Assembly (NCBI GenBank): GCA_934728065.1
Contig: CAKVDW010000009.1
Coordinates: 9,479 to 73,478, forward strand
DNA length: 64,000 bases
DNA from: an uncultured Campylobacter sp.
GTDB lineage: Bacteria > Campylobacterota > Campylobacteria > Campylobacterales > Campylobacteraceae
Direction: 5' to 3'
Shown one piece after another: positions 36,007-45,793 of this stretch. The notes under the pieces are model-generated. The model worked only from the letters and a program-made list of their open reading frames with translations. It had not been told where the DNA came from and did no database searches. A program made the translations under genes and the position numbers. How positions within the stretch are numbered: position 1 is the first letter of the stretch; each line of letters starts with the position of its first letter.

Positions 36007-36983
36007 TCTCTACCCTTGTTATAGCTCATAAATTCGGTCAAACTTATGCTTTTAATCTTACCGTCTTTAACCAAAAATCTCTTTGAACTTCCAGCAGGAA
36101 ATTTTTGCTCTATGCCTGTGTCATCAACAAGGGTAAGAGCGGTAGCACCGATTAAAAGGAGCTGGTCCTTGCTTAAATCAATAGTAAAATTATTATCAGT
36201 TACTGTTGCGGTTTTAGCTCTTGTTGTAAGGTCTATAAAGCCTACCCAAACCTTACCTTCAGTGCTAAATATAGCCTCTTTTGCCTCGCCTTGAATTTTA
36301 GGCGTGTTTGTGTTATCAGAACTGAGTATGCTATTAATTTGCTCTTGTTGGTTTAAACCTTGTTTTTGCTCTTGATTTTCCTCTTGTGTTGTAGCGTTTT
36401 CTTCTTTATCCTGTGTTGCTTGCTCTGTTTCTTCTGGCTTTGTTTCATTTGCTTCATTTGTTTCATCTTTTTCATCAGAGCTATCTTTGACATTATTTTG
36501 AGCCTCATCAATGATTTCAACAACAGAAGTGCTTAAATTTTGTTGTTGTTGCTCGTCATTTACCACAAATTTAATCAAATCATACTGATACACAACCCAA
36601 GCTATAGCAAAACAAACGATGAGTATTAAAATCCAAAGCCAAGAATTTGAATATTCCTTTGCGCCGTGTTCGACATCTTGAGCGGCAATGTTGAGTTTTT
36701 TAGCATCTTGTTTTGCTGTGTTGATTTTTGGCTGTGAGGCTTTTTCTTCGCTCTTTTCCTTTTTTTCTTCATCGCCACCTTCTAAGAATTTGTTGTATTC
36801 CTCGATAAATTCGCTTAAATCTAGGTCTTCGTATTCTCTATTGAGAATTTTTATAAAGCCTTTGACATTAAACCGTTCTAATCTTTTGTAGTTCTTTTTG
36901 ACTATGGAATCTAAAAAATCAATCTCTATTTGTGTTCTTTGGGAGACCTCTTTAAGGTCAAGCTCATCTAATCTCTTACTCAT
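36000..36983 (-). CDS. RodZ-like membrane protein (Cj0152c-like)
   Basis: A 327-residue protein with the layout of RodZ. The N-terminal segment at residues 10-68 follows the RodZ helix-turn-helix pattern (VSQRTQIEIDFLDSI, then FNVKGFIKILNREYEDLDLSEFIEEY). A charged linker, one membrane helix (about 113-134) and a Glu/Gln/Thr/Asn-rich stalk come next, then a C-terminal beta domain (about 245-320). RodZ links the MreB cytoskeleton to the cell wall machinery and shapes rods. The homology is my inference from pattern. Overlaps the rRNA methyltransferase gene by 8 bases. Confidence 0.6.
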   Translation of the reverse strand: MSKRLDELDLKEVSQRTQIEIDFLDSIVKKNYKRLERFNVKGFIKILNREYEDLDLSEFIEEYNKFLEGGDEEKKEKSEEKASQPKINTAKQDAKKLNIAAQDVEHGAKEYSNSWLWILILIVCFAIAWVVYQYDLIKFVVNDEQQQQNLSTSVVEIIDEAQNNVKDSSDEKDETNEANETKPEETEQATQDKEENATTQEENQEQKQGLNQQEQINSILSSDNTNTPKIQGEAKEAIFSTEGKVWVGFIDLTTRAKTATVTDNNFTIDLSKDQLLLIGATALTLVDDTGIEQKFPAGSSKRFLVKDGKIKSISLTEFMSYNKGREW

Positions 36984-37656
36984 TTACCATCCTATCACAA
37001 AGTATCGCAAAGGCAGCACTGACATTCAGGCTGTCAAAGTCGTTTTTCATCTTAATGCCTACGCACTCATCACATTTAGCGATGATTTTTTGCGGCAAGC
37101 CAAAGCCCTCACTTCCCATTATCAAAAGCTTTTTGCCTTTGAAATTTAGCTCACTCGGGCTTTTGCCGCCTTTTGCGCTAGCATACAAACCAAATCCAAG
37201 CTGTTTTAGCTCATTGAGCGCCGCGAAAATGTCTTGACACAAGCAAATTTTCATATCAAGCGCCGCGCCGCTACTTGCCCTAACTACACCCTCCATCATC
37301 ACGCTTTTAGCTACGATGATAAGGCTGTTTGCGCCCAAAGCATAAGCCGTGCGAGCTATCGCGCCTATGTTTCCCACATCGCTAATGCCATAAAGCAAAA
37401 CGATGAATTTATCTTGCTTTAACTCATCAAAGGGGCTAAATTCAAAGTCCTTTATGTCAAGCAAAAAGCCTTGATGATTGCCCCCGTGCGCTAAGGCTTG
37501 GGCTGCTTTAAAGTCCAGCTTTTTGACTTTAAAACCGCTTTTGGCAATTATAGCAAAACTTTGTTTATCAACTTCCTTTGCAAGATAAATTTCTTTGATT
37601 AAATGCTTGTGCCTTGCTAAAATGTAAAAAAAAACCTGTTTGCCAAAAACAATCAT
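36976..37656 (-). CDS. SpoU/TrmH-family RNA 2'-O-methyltransferase
   Basis: A 226-residue SPOUT-class enzyme. The N-terminal substrate-binding part is followed by the knotted catalytic domain, with LLYGISDVGNIGAIARTAYALGA (motif 1, Asn and Arg), LLIMGSEGFGLP (motif 2) and VGIKMKNDFDSLNVSAAFAI (motif 3). Probably methylates 23S rRNA G2251 (RlmB-like) or a tRNA; target uncertain. Corresponds to Cj0153c and lies 8 bases after rsmI. Confidence 0.9.
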   Translation of the reverse strand: MIVFGKQVFFYILARHKHLIKEIYLAKEVDKQSFAIIAKSGFKVKKLDFKAAQALAHGGNHQGFLLDIKDFEFSPFDELKQDKFIVLLYGISDVGNIGAIARTAYALGANSLIIVAKSVMMEGVVRASSGAALDMKICLCQDIFAALNELKQLGFGLYASAKGGKSPSELNFKGKKLLIMGSEGFGLPQKIIAKCDECVGIKMKNDFDSLNVSAAFAILCDRMVNE

Positions 37657-37664
37657 AATAATAC

Positions 37665-38498
37665 CTAAATTTCACTTAAAAGTTGATGATAAATTTCTTT
37701 TGTTTGTTTTGTTTCAAATTTCGCTAAAAGTTTCGCCTTGTCTTTCGTGCCTAAATTTAGAGCCATTATCTCGTCCTTGCTTAAAAAAATGCCCTTTTTT
37801 TCGCCTGCTTTTTCACTCTCTTCGCTTGCTACAACAAGCACCCATTCTCCGTTTAAATTCTCGTTTTCAAGGGCTTTGGCAAGGGTTTTTGCCTCGCCTT
37901 TAAATTTTTTTTCAAATTTTTTTGAAATTTCTTTTATCGCAAAAAGCTCTCTTTGCGGACAAAGCCTTGCAAGCTCGCTCACAAGGGCTAAAATGCGCTT
38001 TGGCGACTCATAAATCACGCTGACATAGGCATTTGAAAGCACTTTTTCAATGTCTTTTTGCCTTTCTCTGCCCTTGTTGCTTAAAAAACCAAAAAAGGTA
38101 AATTCTTTCTCACAAAGCCCGCTTGTCGCCACAGCCACTAAGGCGGCATTTGCCCCGCTTAACACCTCATAAGCAATGCCATTTTCTTGCGCAAAACGCA
38201 CGAGCAAAACCCCTGGGTCGCTGATACAAGGCATTCCCGCATCGCTAAGATAGGCGACATTTTCATCAAAAATGCCCTTATCTAAACTTGCTAAAACTTC
38301 TTTTTCGTTGTGAGAATGCAAGGACAAAACGCGTTTTGGAGCGATTTTAGTGCCAAATTTAGCGTTTAAAAGTGCAAACAAAGACTTGCAAACCCTTGTG
38401 TCCTCGCAAAGCACACTCTCACACTCGCCCAAAATCCGCAACGCTCGCTGTGAAATGTCGTTAAGATTGCCTATGGGCGTAGGGATAAAATAAAGCAT
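37665..38498 (-). CDS. rsmI: 16S rRNA C1402 2'-O-methyltransferase RsmI
   Basis: A 277-residue tetrapyrrole-methylase-fold enzyme that, with RsmH, modifies C1402 in the ribosomal P site. YFIPTPIGNLNDISQRAL at the start, LCEDTRVC near residue 35, SDAGMPCISDPG near 85 and SGANAALVAVATSGL near 115 are family hallmarks. Normal length. It lies 13 bases after rpmE, as in C. jejuni Cj0154c-Cj0155c. Confidence 0.95.
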   Translation of the reverse strand: MLYFIPTPIGNLNDISQRALRILGECESVLCEDTRVCKSLFALLNAKFGTKIAPKRVLSLHSHNEKEVLASLDKGIFDENVAYLSDAGMPCISDPGVLLVRFAQENGIAYEVLSGANAALVAVATSGLCEKEFTFFGFLSNKGRERQKDIEKVLSNAYVSVIYESPKRILALVSELARLCPQRELFAIKEISKKFEKKFKGEAKTLAKALENENLNGEWVLVVASEESEKAGEKKGIFLSKDEIMALNLGTKDKAKLLAKFETKQTKEIYHQLLSEI

Positions 38499-38511
38499 TG
38501 CCTTAAAATGC

Positions 38512-38712
38512 TTAATTCATCGCGTATTTTTTCTTAAATTTCTCCACACGCCCCGCTGAATCCACGATTTTCTCACTACCTGTAAAGAAAGGATGGCAGT
38601 TTGAGCAAATATCTACTTTCAGCTCAGCCTTGTTAGACCTTGTAGTAAAGGTGTTTCCGCAAGCACAACTTACCTTGCACTCCACAAATTCAGGGTGAAT
38701 TTCTTTTTTCAT
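38512..38712 (-). CDS. rpmE: Ribosomal protein bL31
   Basis: A 66-residue large-subunit protein of the zinc-containing type. Four cysteines (Cys at about 13, 17, 35 and 38, in [11 protein letters not shown] and [11 protein letters not shown]) form the Zn site, with the conserved HPFFTG after the last pair. First gene of the rpmE-rsmI-trmH-like minus-strand run. No zinc-independent paralogue is in the window. Confidence 0.97.
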   Translation of the reverse strand: MKKEIHPEFVECKVSCACGNTFTTRSNKAELKVDICSNCHPFFTGSEKIVDSAGRVEKFKKKYAMN

Positions 38713-38765
38713 TATTTTTCCTTAAGTTAAAAAGATAAGCTTTGATTATACCCTAGTTAAGATAA

Positions 38766-38799
38766 AAAAGAAATAAATTTTTAAAAATTTATTTCTTTT
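38766..38799. terminator. Perfect 34-base AT palindrome between nifU and rpmE
   Basis: AAAAGAAATAAATTTTT is followed directly by its exact reverse complement, 17 bases each side with no loop. It lies 22 bases after the nifU stop codon and could act as its terminator. Being almost pure A/T it could also be a cruciform or protein-binding site. Confidence 0.5.
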
Positions 38800-38821
38800 A
38801 AGCCGTTGAGACTATGAATAT

Positions 38822-39793
38822 TTAAACAGGCATTACTCTTATATTTGGGCTTAATTCCTCTTGCAAGATATTTTCTATGGCGTAAAGTGTCGCCCCACTC
38901 CCACTAGAACAGCCACTGCACGCTCCAAGATAGCGGATATACACATCGACAAAGCCATTTTCAGCCTTTTGTATATCAATAACCTCCAAATCCCCGCCAT
39001 CACTATGAAGCATAGCTCTAATTTCGGCATCTAAAACAGCTTCAACTGCTTTAAGCTGTCCAACCATAGTCATTTCCTCAAAGCCAACATCGCTTTTTGT
39101 GGCGTTTGCTATGCGCTCTTTGTCCATTTCTGCGCGGGTTTGGGCTAAAATATCCACTAAATAATAATCCCTCTTTTCGTGTCCGCCCGCCTTCACACAG
39201 GACTTGCAAAAAGCTCCTGCTTTGGTGTATTGCGTGATTTCCTCAACCGTGTGTAAGTCATTAAGGCGAATCACTTCTTTTATCGTGCCAAGCGAGACGC
39301 GGGCGCACTCGCAAACGATGATTTGGTCTTCAAAGCTTGCTGCATCAACGCCTTTATACTGTGCAGCAGCTTGTTTTATAACATCATAAGCCATAACCGA
39401 GCAGTGCATTTTTTGCGGCGGCACGGCGGGCGTTTCAGGGTCATCGCGCATTGCAAATTCCACATCTAAATTGGTGATTTTCACCGCCTCATCAACCTTT
39501 TTGCCTATACAAAGTCCTGCCATTGTGTCGCTGCTTGCAATAGCCGTCCCACAGCCAAAGCTCTTAAATTTAGCGTCCTTGATAATGTCCGTTTTCTCAT
39601 CAACAAGCCAATAAAGCCTTACAGCATCTCCACAGCTTTCCGCACCAAAATCAGCCACGATGAGTCTTGTGTTTGTTTTTTTCGCGTCCTCTTCGGTGAA
39701 TTCGCCCATATATTTGGGGTTGTTCATCGCATTTTGCACCTTTTGAGAGTATTCGTCCCAAATCGAACCGCCTATTAAGTTGTTTTTTCCCAT
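38822..39793 (-). CDS. nifU: NifU-type Fe-S scaffold protein
   Basis: A 323-residue scaffold on which NifS builds Fe-S clusters. Three modules are visible: an IscU-like N-terminal domain with its three Cys (ESCGDAVRL, KSFGCGTAI, MHCSVMA); a central Fer2_BFD-type [2Fe-2S] domain (VCECARV...FCKSCVKAGG); and a C-terminal Nfu domain (GACSGCSSGSGAT). Campylobacterota use this NIF system for general Fe-S assembly. It starts 12 bases after nifS. Corresponds to Cj0239c. Confidence 0.96.
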   Translation of the reverse strand: MGKNNLIGGSIWDEYSQKVQNAMNNPKYMGEFTEEDAKKTNTRLIVADFGAESCGDAVRLYWLVDEKTDIIKDAKFKSFGCGTAIASSDTMAGLCIGKKVDEAVKITNLDVEFAMRDDPETPAVPPQKMHCSVMAYDVIKQAAAQYKGVDAASFEDQIIVCECARVSLGTIKEVIRLNDLHTVEEITQYTKAGAFCKSCVKAGGHEKRDYYLVDILAQTRAEMDKERIANATKSDVGFEEMTMVGQLKAVEAVLDAEIRAMLHSDGGDLEVIDIQKAENGFVDVYIRYLGACSGCSSGSGATLYAIENILQEELSPNIRVMPV

Positions 39794-39805
39794 TGTTTTT
39801 CCTTT

Positions 39806-40984
<1,179 letters not shown>

Positions 40985-41132
40985 TTATCCTTCTTTAATG
41001 CGATAAAACATTCTTAATAAAATTGATAAATATTTTTAATAAGATTTATTTTATCTTTTTAATCAAAAAGAAAATGATAACACAAAATTCTAAAAATAAG
41101 TTTAAAATTATCTAAAAAATTTCAAAATTTAT

Positions 41133-42308
41133 TTAAGCCATTACACTCATATAAGATTTCACAATATTATCAAATTCAGCCTGTTTTTTCCTTTGACTAA
41201 AAAAGTTGTCAATGGAATTTTGCCTAGTTTCATTTGCTGAGTTTAACTTTTGAGCATCATTTTGTGTGCTGAATTCGTTTTGAATGTCTTTAAATTCATT
41301 TGATAAGGCTTGAACATAAAGACGGTAAATCGAACTTGAGTTTGTAAATTCCTTAATGTCCATCTTCTTTTGATAGCTCATATATTGATGATATAAAAGC
41401 ATAAGTTTCTCGCCAGAAGTATTTTGCTTGCTGATGCCATTAACATAAAGATATAAATCAAAACTCATTCTTTGCCCATTTTCTTGGCGAACAAAGTCCT
41501 CAAAAGAATCCTCGCCCCTTACCATTTGATAAAAACTTTGATGAGATGAAAAATTTGGCTTGCTTATGGGTTTTATAAAAAAGCTACTGTCCTTTTGATT
41601 AGTATTTTTTATGTCCTCATAAGCGAAATTCATTAAAAGCCCTGATTTAGAAACAGAACCATCTTTTGACAAATAAGGCTTTATAAATTCATTGCTTGCG
41701 TTGTTGTTTATAGCCTTGTCGAAGCTAAAATTAACAACAGAATTTTCAAGTCCTAAGGCATTAAAGTTTTGATTGTGTTTTAAGGCTTGATTAAGCTCCT
41801 CATTACCAGCATAAATTCTCATAATCTCATCTTCAAACTCCCCGCTGTTTGTCGAAAAGCCTTGATTAAGACTAAGAATCTCATTGCGAGTTAAATAAGT
41901 ATTATCCTCGCTCATAAATTCACTTTCTACTGATTTTAAGGCACTGTAATATTTATTTAAAAGCTCGGGTATATCTATTTTACTTGGTGTTAAGGTGCTA
42001 TCTTGCTTCATTAATTCTTTAGTAATGCTTTGCACGCTTTTAATGTTGATTTCATAAGAAAGAGGCAAATTTGCTGCCTTATTTAAATCCTTTTCAAAAA
42101 TGCCTTGTTCATTAACCCTAAAGCCAAATTCACTTGCATAAGTTGTGCTTGAAAATTCACTTGGAATTTGAGCATTACTCACAACAGTTGCTTGCTCTTG
42201 TAAATCAGTTTGCACGGTATTTGCATTTACTTTTTGGCTTGAATCGCTCGAACTTAAGCCCAAATTCAAAGACATATTTGTATTTGCATAATTTGTATTA
42301 ATGTCCAT
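41133..42308 (-). CDS. Cj0814-like flagellum-associated secreted protein, paralogue 1
   Basis: A 391-residue Asn/Ser-rich protein without signal peptide or membrane segment. Its opening (MDINTNYANTNMSLN) resembles that of the protein encoded at 55957-57240. A shared internal pattern, GF-x-V-N-E-Q-G-I-F-E-x-D-L-N-K-A-A then KDGSVSKSGLLMNFA, ties it to the proteins at 55957 and 58231. From memory, public genomes call this group Cj0814-family flagellar-dependent secreted proteins. The ATG at 42308 has AAGAGAA upstream; the frame extending to 42407 would swallow the promoter. A sigma-54-like promoter 26 bases upstream fits a flagellar regulon gene. The exact function is unknown. Confidence 0.75.
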   Translation of the reverse strand: MDINTNYANTNMSLNLGLSSSDSSQKVNANTVQTDLQEQATVVSNAQIPSEFSSTTYASEFGFRVNEQGIFEKDLNKAANLPLSYEINIKSVQSITKELMKQDSTLTPSKIDIPELLNKYYSALKSVESEFMSEDNTYLTRNEILSLNQGFSTNSGEFEDEIMRIYAGNEELNQALKHNQNFNALGLENSVVNFSFDKAINNNASNEFIKPYLSKDGSVSKSGLLMNFAYEDIKNTNQKDSSFFIKPISKPNFSSHQSFYQMVRGEDSFEDFVRQENGQRMSFDLYLYVNGISKQNTSGEKLMLLYHQYMSYQKKMDIKEFTNSSSIYRLYVQALSNEFKDIQNEFSTQNDAQKLNSANETRQNSIDNFFSQRKKQAEFDNIVKSYMSVMA

Positions 42309-42345
42309 TAATGTTCTCTTCAATATATATTGCTGCATTAAAAAA

Positions 42346-42361
42346 GCAAAAATCATTCCAA
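42346..42361 (-). promoter_or_regulatory. Sigma-54 (RpoN) promoter of the secreted-protein gene
   Basis: On the minus strand TTTGGAATGATTTTTGCTT. The obligatory GG and GC are 10 bases apart and sit in TTGGAA...TTGCTT, matching the Campylobacter sigma-54 consensus used by rod, hook and other middle flagellar genes. Start point near 42334. Confidence 0.75.
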
Positions 42362-42369
42362 AATTTGCC

Positions 42370-42398
42370 TTGACATTTATAAATAAAAAAAGTATAAT
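42370..42398 (+). promoter_or_regulatory. Consensus sigma-70 promoter of the met leader and operon
   Basis: TTGACA (42370-42375), a 17-base spacer, then TATAAT (42393-42398). A perfect match at both boxes is unusual in Campylobacter and predicts strong transcription starting near 42405, ahead of the 25-codon leader ORF. Confidence 0.85.
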
Positions 42399-42430
42399 TA
42401 CGCACAAATAAATTTACAAAAAGGAAAACG

Positions 42431-42508
42431 ATGAACCTTAATGCTAATGTCGTCAGCGCTTTTGTCCTTTTTGCTCCTATGATGAATATGCACACGCTTG
42501 TGTGCTAA
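42431..42508 (+). CDS. 25-codon Met-rich leader peptide upstream of metY-metA
   Basis: A short ORF with AAGGAAAACG directly before the ATG, about 26 bases after the predicted transcription start and 85 bases before metY. It ends APMMNMHTLVC, so three of its last nine residues are Met. A perfect 6-bp hairpin (GCACAC-GCTT-GTGTGC, 42490-42505) covers its final codons and a weaker AAAGC/GCTTT pair follows at 42546-42562. Placement before methionine-synthesis genes suggests ribosome-mediated control by Met-tRNA, as in amino-acid leader attenuators. The mechanism is inference; the ORF and its signals are visible. Confidence 0.65.
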   Translation: MNLNANVVSAFVLFAPMMNMHTLVC

Positions 42509-42593
42509 AATTTCCCCTCAACCAAAAATTTAATCAGCAGCGTAAAAAGCAAAAAATGCTTTAATTTATTACAAAAAAAATAAAAGGAAAAAA

Positions 42594-43883
42594 ATGGCAA
42601 ATTTAAAACATAAAAACTTTTCGGCAAACACCCTTTCGTTGCACGCAGCTTATGATTATGACAAGCATAGAACGCTCAGCGTGCCTATATACCAAAGCTC
42701 TGCTTATAACTTTGAAAGTTTAGAGCAAGCAGCAAACCGCTTTGCGCTTAAAGAGCTTGGTCATACCTACTCTCGTATCACCAATCCTACCCGAGATATT
42801 TTAGCGCAAAGACTTGCAGCCGTTGAAGGTGGGGCTTTTGGTGCAGTTACTTCTAGTGGAACGGCGGCTATTTTTTATGCGGTGCTAAATCTTGCCGAAA
42901 GTGGCGACAATATCTTGTTTGCAAACAAAATTTATGGTGGCACGCAAACGCTTTTTGTTCATACTCTTAAAAGGCTTGGCATTCAAGCAAGGGTTTTTGA
43001 CCTAGATGATGCCTCAAGCATAGAGCCTTTAATAGACAGCAAAACAAAGGCTATCTTCTTTGAAAGCCTATCTAACCCACAAATTGCCATAGCCGATGTA
43101 GAAGCAATCACTGCCATAGCTAAAAAGCACGGCATAATAACAATTTGCGATAACACAGTAGCCACTCCTCTCTTATACAGACCCTTTGAATATGGCGTTG
43201 ATATAAGCATTCACAGCCTAACAAAATACATCAATGGACACGGTAGCGTGCTTGGTGGAGCAATGATTGAAAGAGAAGGACTTAATGAGCTTATTAGAGG
43301 CAATCCTCGCTACCAAGACTTTAATTCTCCAGATGAAAGTTATCACGGATTAATATATGCTAATCTTGATTTACCTATATTTAGCATAAGATTTATTACG
43401 CATTGGTTGAGAAATACAGGGGCGAGCTTGAGTCCGCAAGATGCTTGGTTGCACATTCAAGGGCTTGAAACTTTAGAGCTTAGAATTCAAAAACATTCAG
43501 ATTCAGCACTTGCCATAGCTGAATTTTTAGAAGATCATCATCTCATCGATGAAGTAAGCTATCCAGCCCTTAAAAGCAGTCCTTATTATAAGCTTTTGCA
43601 AAAATACTTTGTCGGCGGTAGGGCAAGTGGTTTGCTTAGTTTTGAAGCAAGAAGTTTTGAAGCGGCTCAAAAAATTTGCAACAACTTAGAGCTTTTTTCA
43701 ATCACAGCAAACATAGGCGATAGTAAGTCTTTAATCATACACCCTTATTCAACAACACATTCTCAATTAAGTCAAAGTGAGCTTGAAAGTGCTGGAATCA
43801 CGCCCAAAACCATTCGCTTAAGCGTTGGGCTTGAAAGCACACAAGACTTGATTAAAGATTTAAAAAAAGCCATTGAAAGCTAG
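42594..43883 (+). CDS. metY: O-acetylhomoserine sulfhydrylase (MetY)
   Basis: A 429-residue Cys/Met-metabolism PLP enzyme that makes homocysteine from O-acetylhomoserine and sulfide. Landmarks are YSRITNPTRDILAQRLAAVEGG near residue 58, the PLP lysine in SIHSLTKYINGHGSVLGG near 205, and SVGLES near the end. Length fits MetY rather than the shorter MetB. AAAAGGAAAAAA precedes the ATG. With metA 12 bases downstream it forms a direct-sulfhydrylation methionine pathway (Cj1727c-Cj1726c in C. jejuni). Confidence 0.94.
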   Translation: MANLKHKNFSANTLSLHAAYDYDKHRTLSVPIYQSSAYNFESLEQAANRFALKELGHTYSRITNPTRDILAQRLAAVEGGAFGAVTSSGTAAIFYAVLNLAESGDNILFANKIYGGTQTLFVHTLKRLGIQARVFDLDDASSIEPLIDSKTKAIFFESLSNPQIAIADVEAITAIAKKHGIITICDNTVATPLLYRPFEYGVDISIHSLTKYINGHGSVLGGAMIEREGLNELIRGNPRYQDFNSPDESYHGLIYANLDLPIFSIRFITHWLRNTGASLSPQDAWLHIQGLETLELRIQKHSDSALAIAEFLEDHHLIDEVSYPALKSSPYYKLLQKYFVGGRASGLLSFEARSFEAAQKICNNLELFSITANIGDSKSLIIHPYSTTHSQLSQSELESAGITPKTIRLSVGLESTQDLIKDLKKAIES

Positions 43884-43895
43884 AAAGGAAAAGCT

Positions 43896-44783
43896 GTGCC
43901 TTTAATTATACCTGAAAAAATTCCAGCTTTTAAGCTTTTAAAAGACTTTGTTTTTGTTATGGGCGAAAAAAGAGCGACCCACCAAGACATTCGTCCCTTA
44001 AAGGTGCTGATTTTCAATCTAATGCCTACAAAGATAGAAACTGAAAATCAGCTCCTTTCTTTGCTTGGTAACTCGCCCTTGCAGATTGAAATCACCTTGC
44101 TTAAAACAAAAAGCTATGAGAGCAAAAACACGCCAAAAAGTCATTTAGACAGCTTTTATGTAAGCTTTGATGAAATCAAAGGCACAAATTTTGATGCAGC
44201 CATTATCACAGGTGCGCCCATAGAGCATTTAGACTTTGAAAAGGTGCGTTATTGGAATGAGCTTTGTGAGATAATGGATTATTTAAGAAAACACTCCACA
44301 AGCACAATGTATATTTGCTGGGGGGCTATGGCTGGACTTTATCATTTTCATAAAATCAAAAAAATCCCCTTGAAAAAAAAGGCTTTTGGAATTTTTAAGC
44401 ATATTATAGTCAATGATGACTTGCTTTTAAGCGGTCTTGATGAGCTTGTAAATTTGCCACACTCTAGGAATTCAGGCATTGATGAAAAAGCCATTCTTAA
44501 AAACAAGGATTTAAAAATTTTACTTCAAAGTAAAAAATGTGGCACAGCTGTATTAAAGGATAGAAAGGATATTTTTATACTCGCTCATCCAGAATACTCC
44601 AAATTCACGCTTGATGAGGAGTATAAAAGGGATTTAAACAAGGGTTTAAAGATAGCCAAACCTAAAAACTACTACAACAAAAAACACAAGGCTGTGTTAA
44701 GTTGGCGCAGCAGTGCTTCGGTGCTTTTTAGTAATTGGCTTAACCTAGTCTATCAAGAAACACCTTTTATTTTAGGAAAATAA
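43896..44783 (+). CDS. metA: Homoserine O-acyltransferase MetA
   Basis: A 295-residue enzyme activating homoserine with an acyl-CoA, most likely acetyl-CoA given the neighbouring MetY. The family opening [26 protein letters not shown] near residue 30, the catalytic Cys in [16 protein letters not shown] near 143 and the HPEY histidine near 233 are all present. The start is GTG with AAAGGAAAAG upstream. Cotranscribed with metY and a DJ-1-like gene. Confidence 0.95.
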   Translation: MPLIIPEKIPAFKLLKDFVFVMGEKRATHQDIRPLKVLIFNLMPTKIETENQLLSLLGNSPLQIEITLLKTKSYESKNTPKSHLDSFYVSFDEIKGTNFDAAIITGAPIEHLDFEKVRYWNELCEIMDYLRKHSTSTMYICWGAMAGLYHFHKIKKIPLKKKAFGIFKHIIVNDDLLLSGLDELVNLPHSRNSGIDEKAILKNKDLKILLQSKKCGTAVLKDRKDIFILAHPEYSKFTLDEEYKRDLNKGLKIAKPKNYYNKKHKAVLSWRSSASVLFSNWLNLVYQETPFILGK

Positions 44784-44785
44784 TT

Positions 44786-45355
44786 ATGAACAACAAACTT
44801 ACCGTCAATGCCTTTTTATTTGATGATTTTACAAGCCTTGATTTATTCGCTCCTATTGAGCTTTTAAGTAGGCTTGATAATGTTAAATTCGTTTATCTTT
44901 CACTTGGTGGAAAAGAGATTAAAAGCGCACAAGGGTGCGTGATAAAAACAAATGACTTTAGTGCCTTTGTAAAAGATAGCATCTTGCTTATACCTGGCGG
45001 ACTTGGCACAAGAGCTTTGGTTGATGATGAAGTGATAATCAACTCCTTGCAAAATTTAGCTCAAAAATCCTCATTTGTGCTTTGCGTTTGCACAGGTTCA
45101 GCACTTTTGGCAAAAACCTCGCACCTCAATGGCAAAAAAGCTACAAGCAGCCAAAAAGCCTTTGAATGGGTAAAAAGTCAAAATTCAAGTGTTTTGTGGC
45201 AAGAAAATGTCCGTTTTGTCAAAGATGACAATATCTACACAAGTGCTGGTGTAAGTGCTGGTTTAGATATGACACTTGAATTTATCAAGGATAATTATAA
45301 TTTAAACAAAGCAAAAGAAATAGCCCAAATCATAGAGTATGATTTTAAAGGCTAA
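44786..45355 (+). CDS. DJ-1/PfpI-family protein
   Basis: A 189-residue protein of the GATase1-like DJ-1 superfamily. LLIPGGLGTRALVDD is followed by the nucleophile elbow FVLCVCTGSALLAKT, with Cys near residue 105. Family members act as glyoxalases, chaperones, proteases or thiazole-synthesis helpers, so function is open. It starts 2 bases after metA and so shares its operon; a protective role toward reactive metabolites is possible. Ends immediately before the convergent cutA gene. Confidence 0.85.
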   Translation: MNNKLTVNAFLFDDFTSLDLFAPIELLSRLDNVKFVYLSLGGKEIKSAQGCVIKTNDFSAFVKDSILLIPGGLGTRALVDDEVIINSLQNLAQKSSFVLCVCTGSALLAKTSHLNGKKATSSQKAFEWVKSQNSSVLWQENVRFVKDDNIYTSAGVSAGLDMTLEFIKDNYNLNKAKEIAQIIEYDFKG

Positions 45356-45661
45356 TTATTTTACGCTTCTTTGCACCCATTCTCCGTATTCTTTGCTATG
45401 ACTTGTTTCAAAGATAGTGATTTCAGGTAATTCATAACTATGCTGTCCTAAAAGAAAGCGTTCTATGTCGTTAATGTTGTTTTTCGTGCTTTTAAAGCTC
45501 AGCAAATATTCTTTTTGTTTGCAAATTTCGCCTTTCCAAACATAGTTGCTTTCCACCTTTGTTATTTGCACGCAGGCAACAAGCTTTTTTTCAAGAAGAA
45601 TCTTACTCAAAGTTTTGGCTTCTTTCTTGTTAAAAACTGTGGTTTGAATGATGACAAACAT
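45356..45661 (-). CDS. cutA: CutA1 divalent-ion tolerance family protein
   Basis: A 101-residue trimeric ferredoxin-like protein. IIQTTVFNKKEAKTLSKILLEKKLVACVQI, VWKGEI and SYELPEITIF are the family landmarks. Historically linked to copper and other divalent-metal tolerance in E. coli, though its true role is unsettled. Stands alone with AAAAGGATAAAC upstream, convergent with and directly abutting the DJ-1-like gene. Confidence 0.93.
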   Translation of the reverse strand: MFVIIQTTVFNKKEAKTLSKILLEKKLVACVQITKVESNYVWKGEICKQKEYLLSFKSTKNNINDIERFLLGQHSYELPEITIFETSHSKEYGEWVQRSVK

Positions 45662-45770
45662 TGTTTATCCTTTTTTAAAATTTATTTTGTAAGTATAGCA
45701 TTAAAATTTACAAAAAATTAAAAAATAATCAAAAAATTTATCCGAATTTAGATATTAGAATAATTAATTA

Positions 45771-45793
45771 TTTTATTTTAGAATAAAATAAAA
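45771..45793. promoter_or_regulatory. Inverted repeat upstream of the cytochrome/TorA operon
   Basis: TTTTATTTTA-GAA-TAAAATAAAA is a perfect 10-3-10 dyad, preceded by the palindrome AATAATTAATTATT and followed by an A13 run (45807-45819). It lies 113-135 bases before the cytochrome start. It could be a regulator-binding site; being nearly pure A/T it may also be chance. Confidence 0.35.

Noticed and set aside
42309..42407. Upstream extension of the Cj0814-like paralogue 1 reading frame
   Set aside because: It would cover the sigma-54 promoter and the opposing met promoter. The internal ATG at 42308 has a ribosome binding site and a family-like N-terminus.
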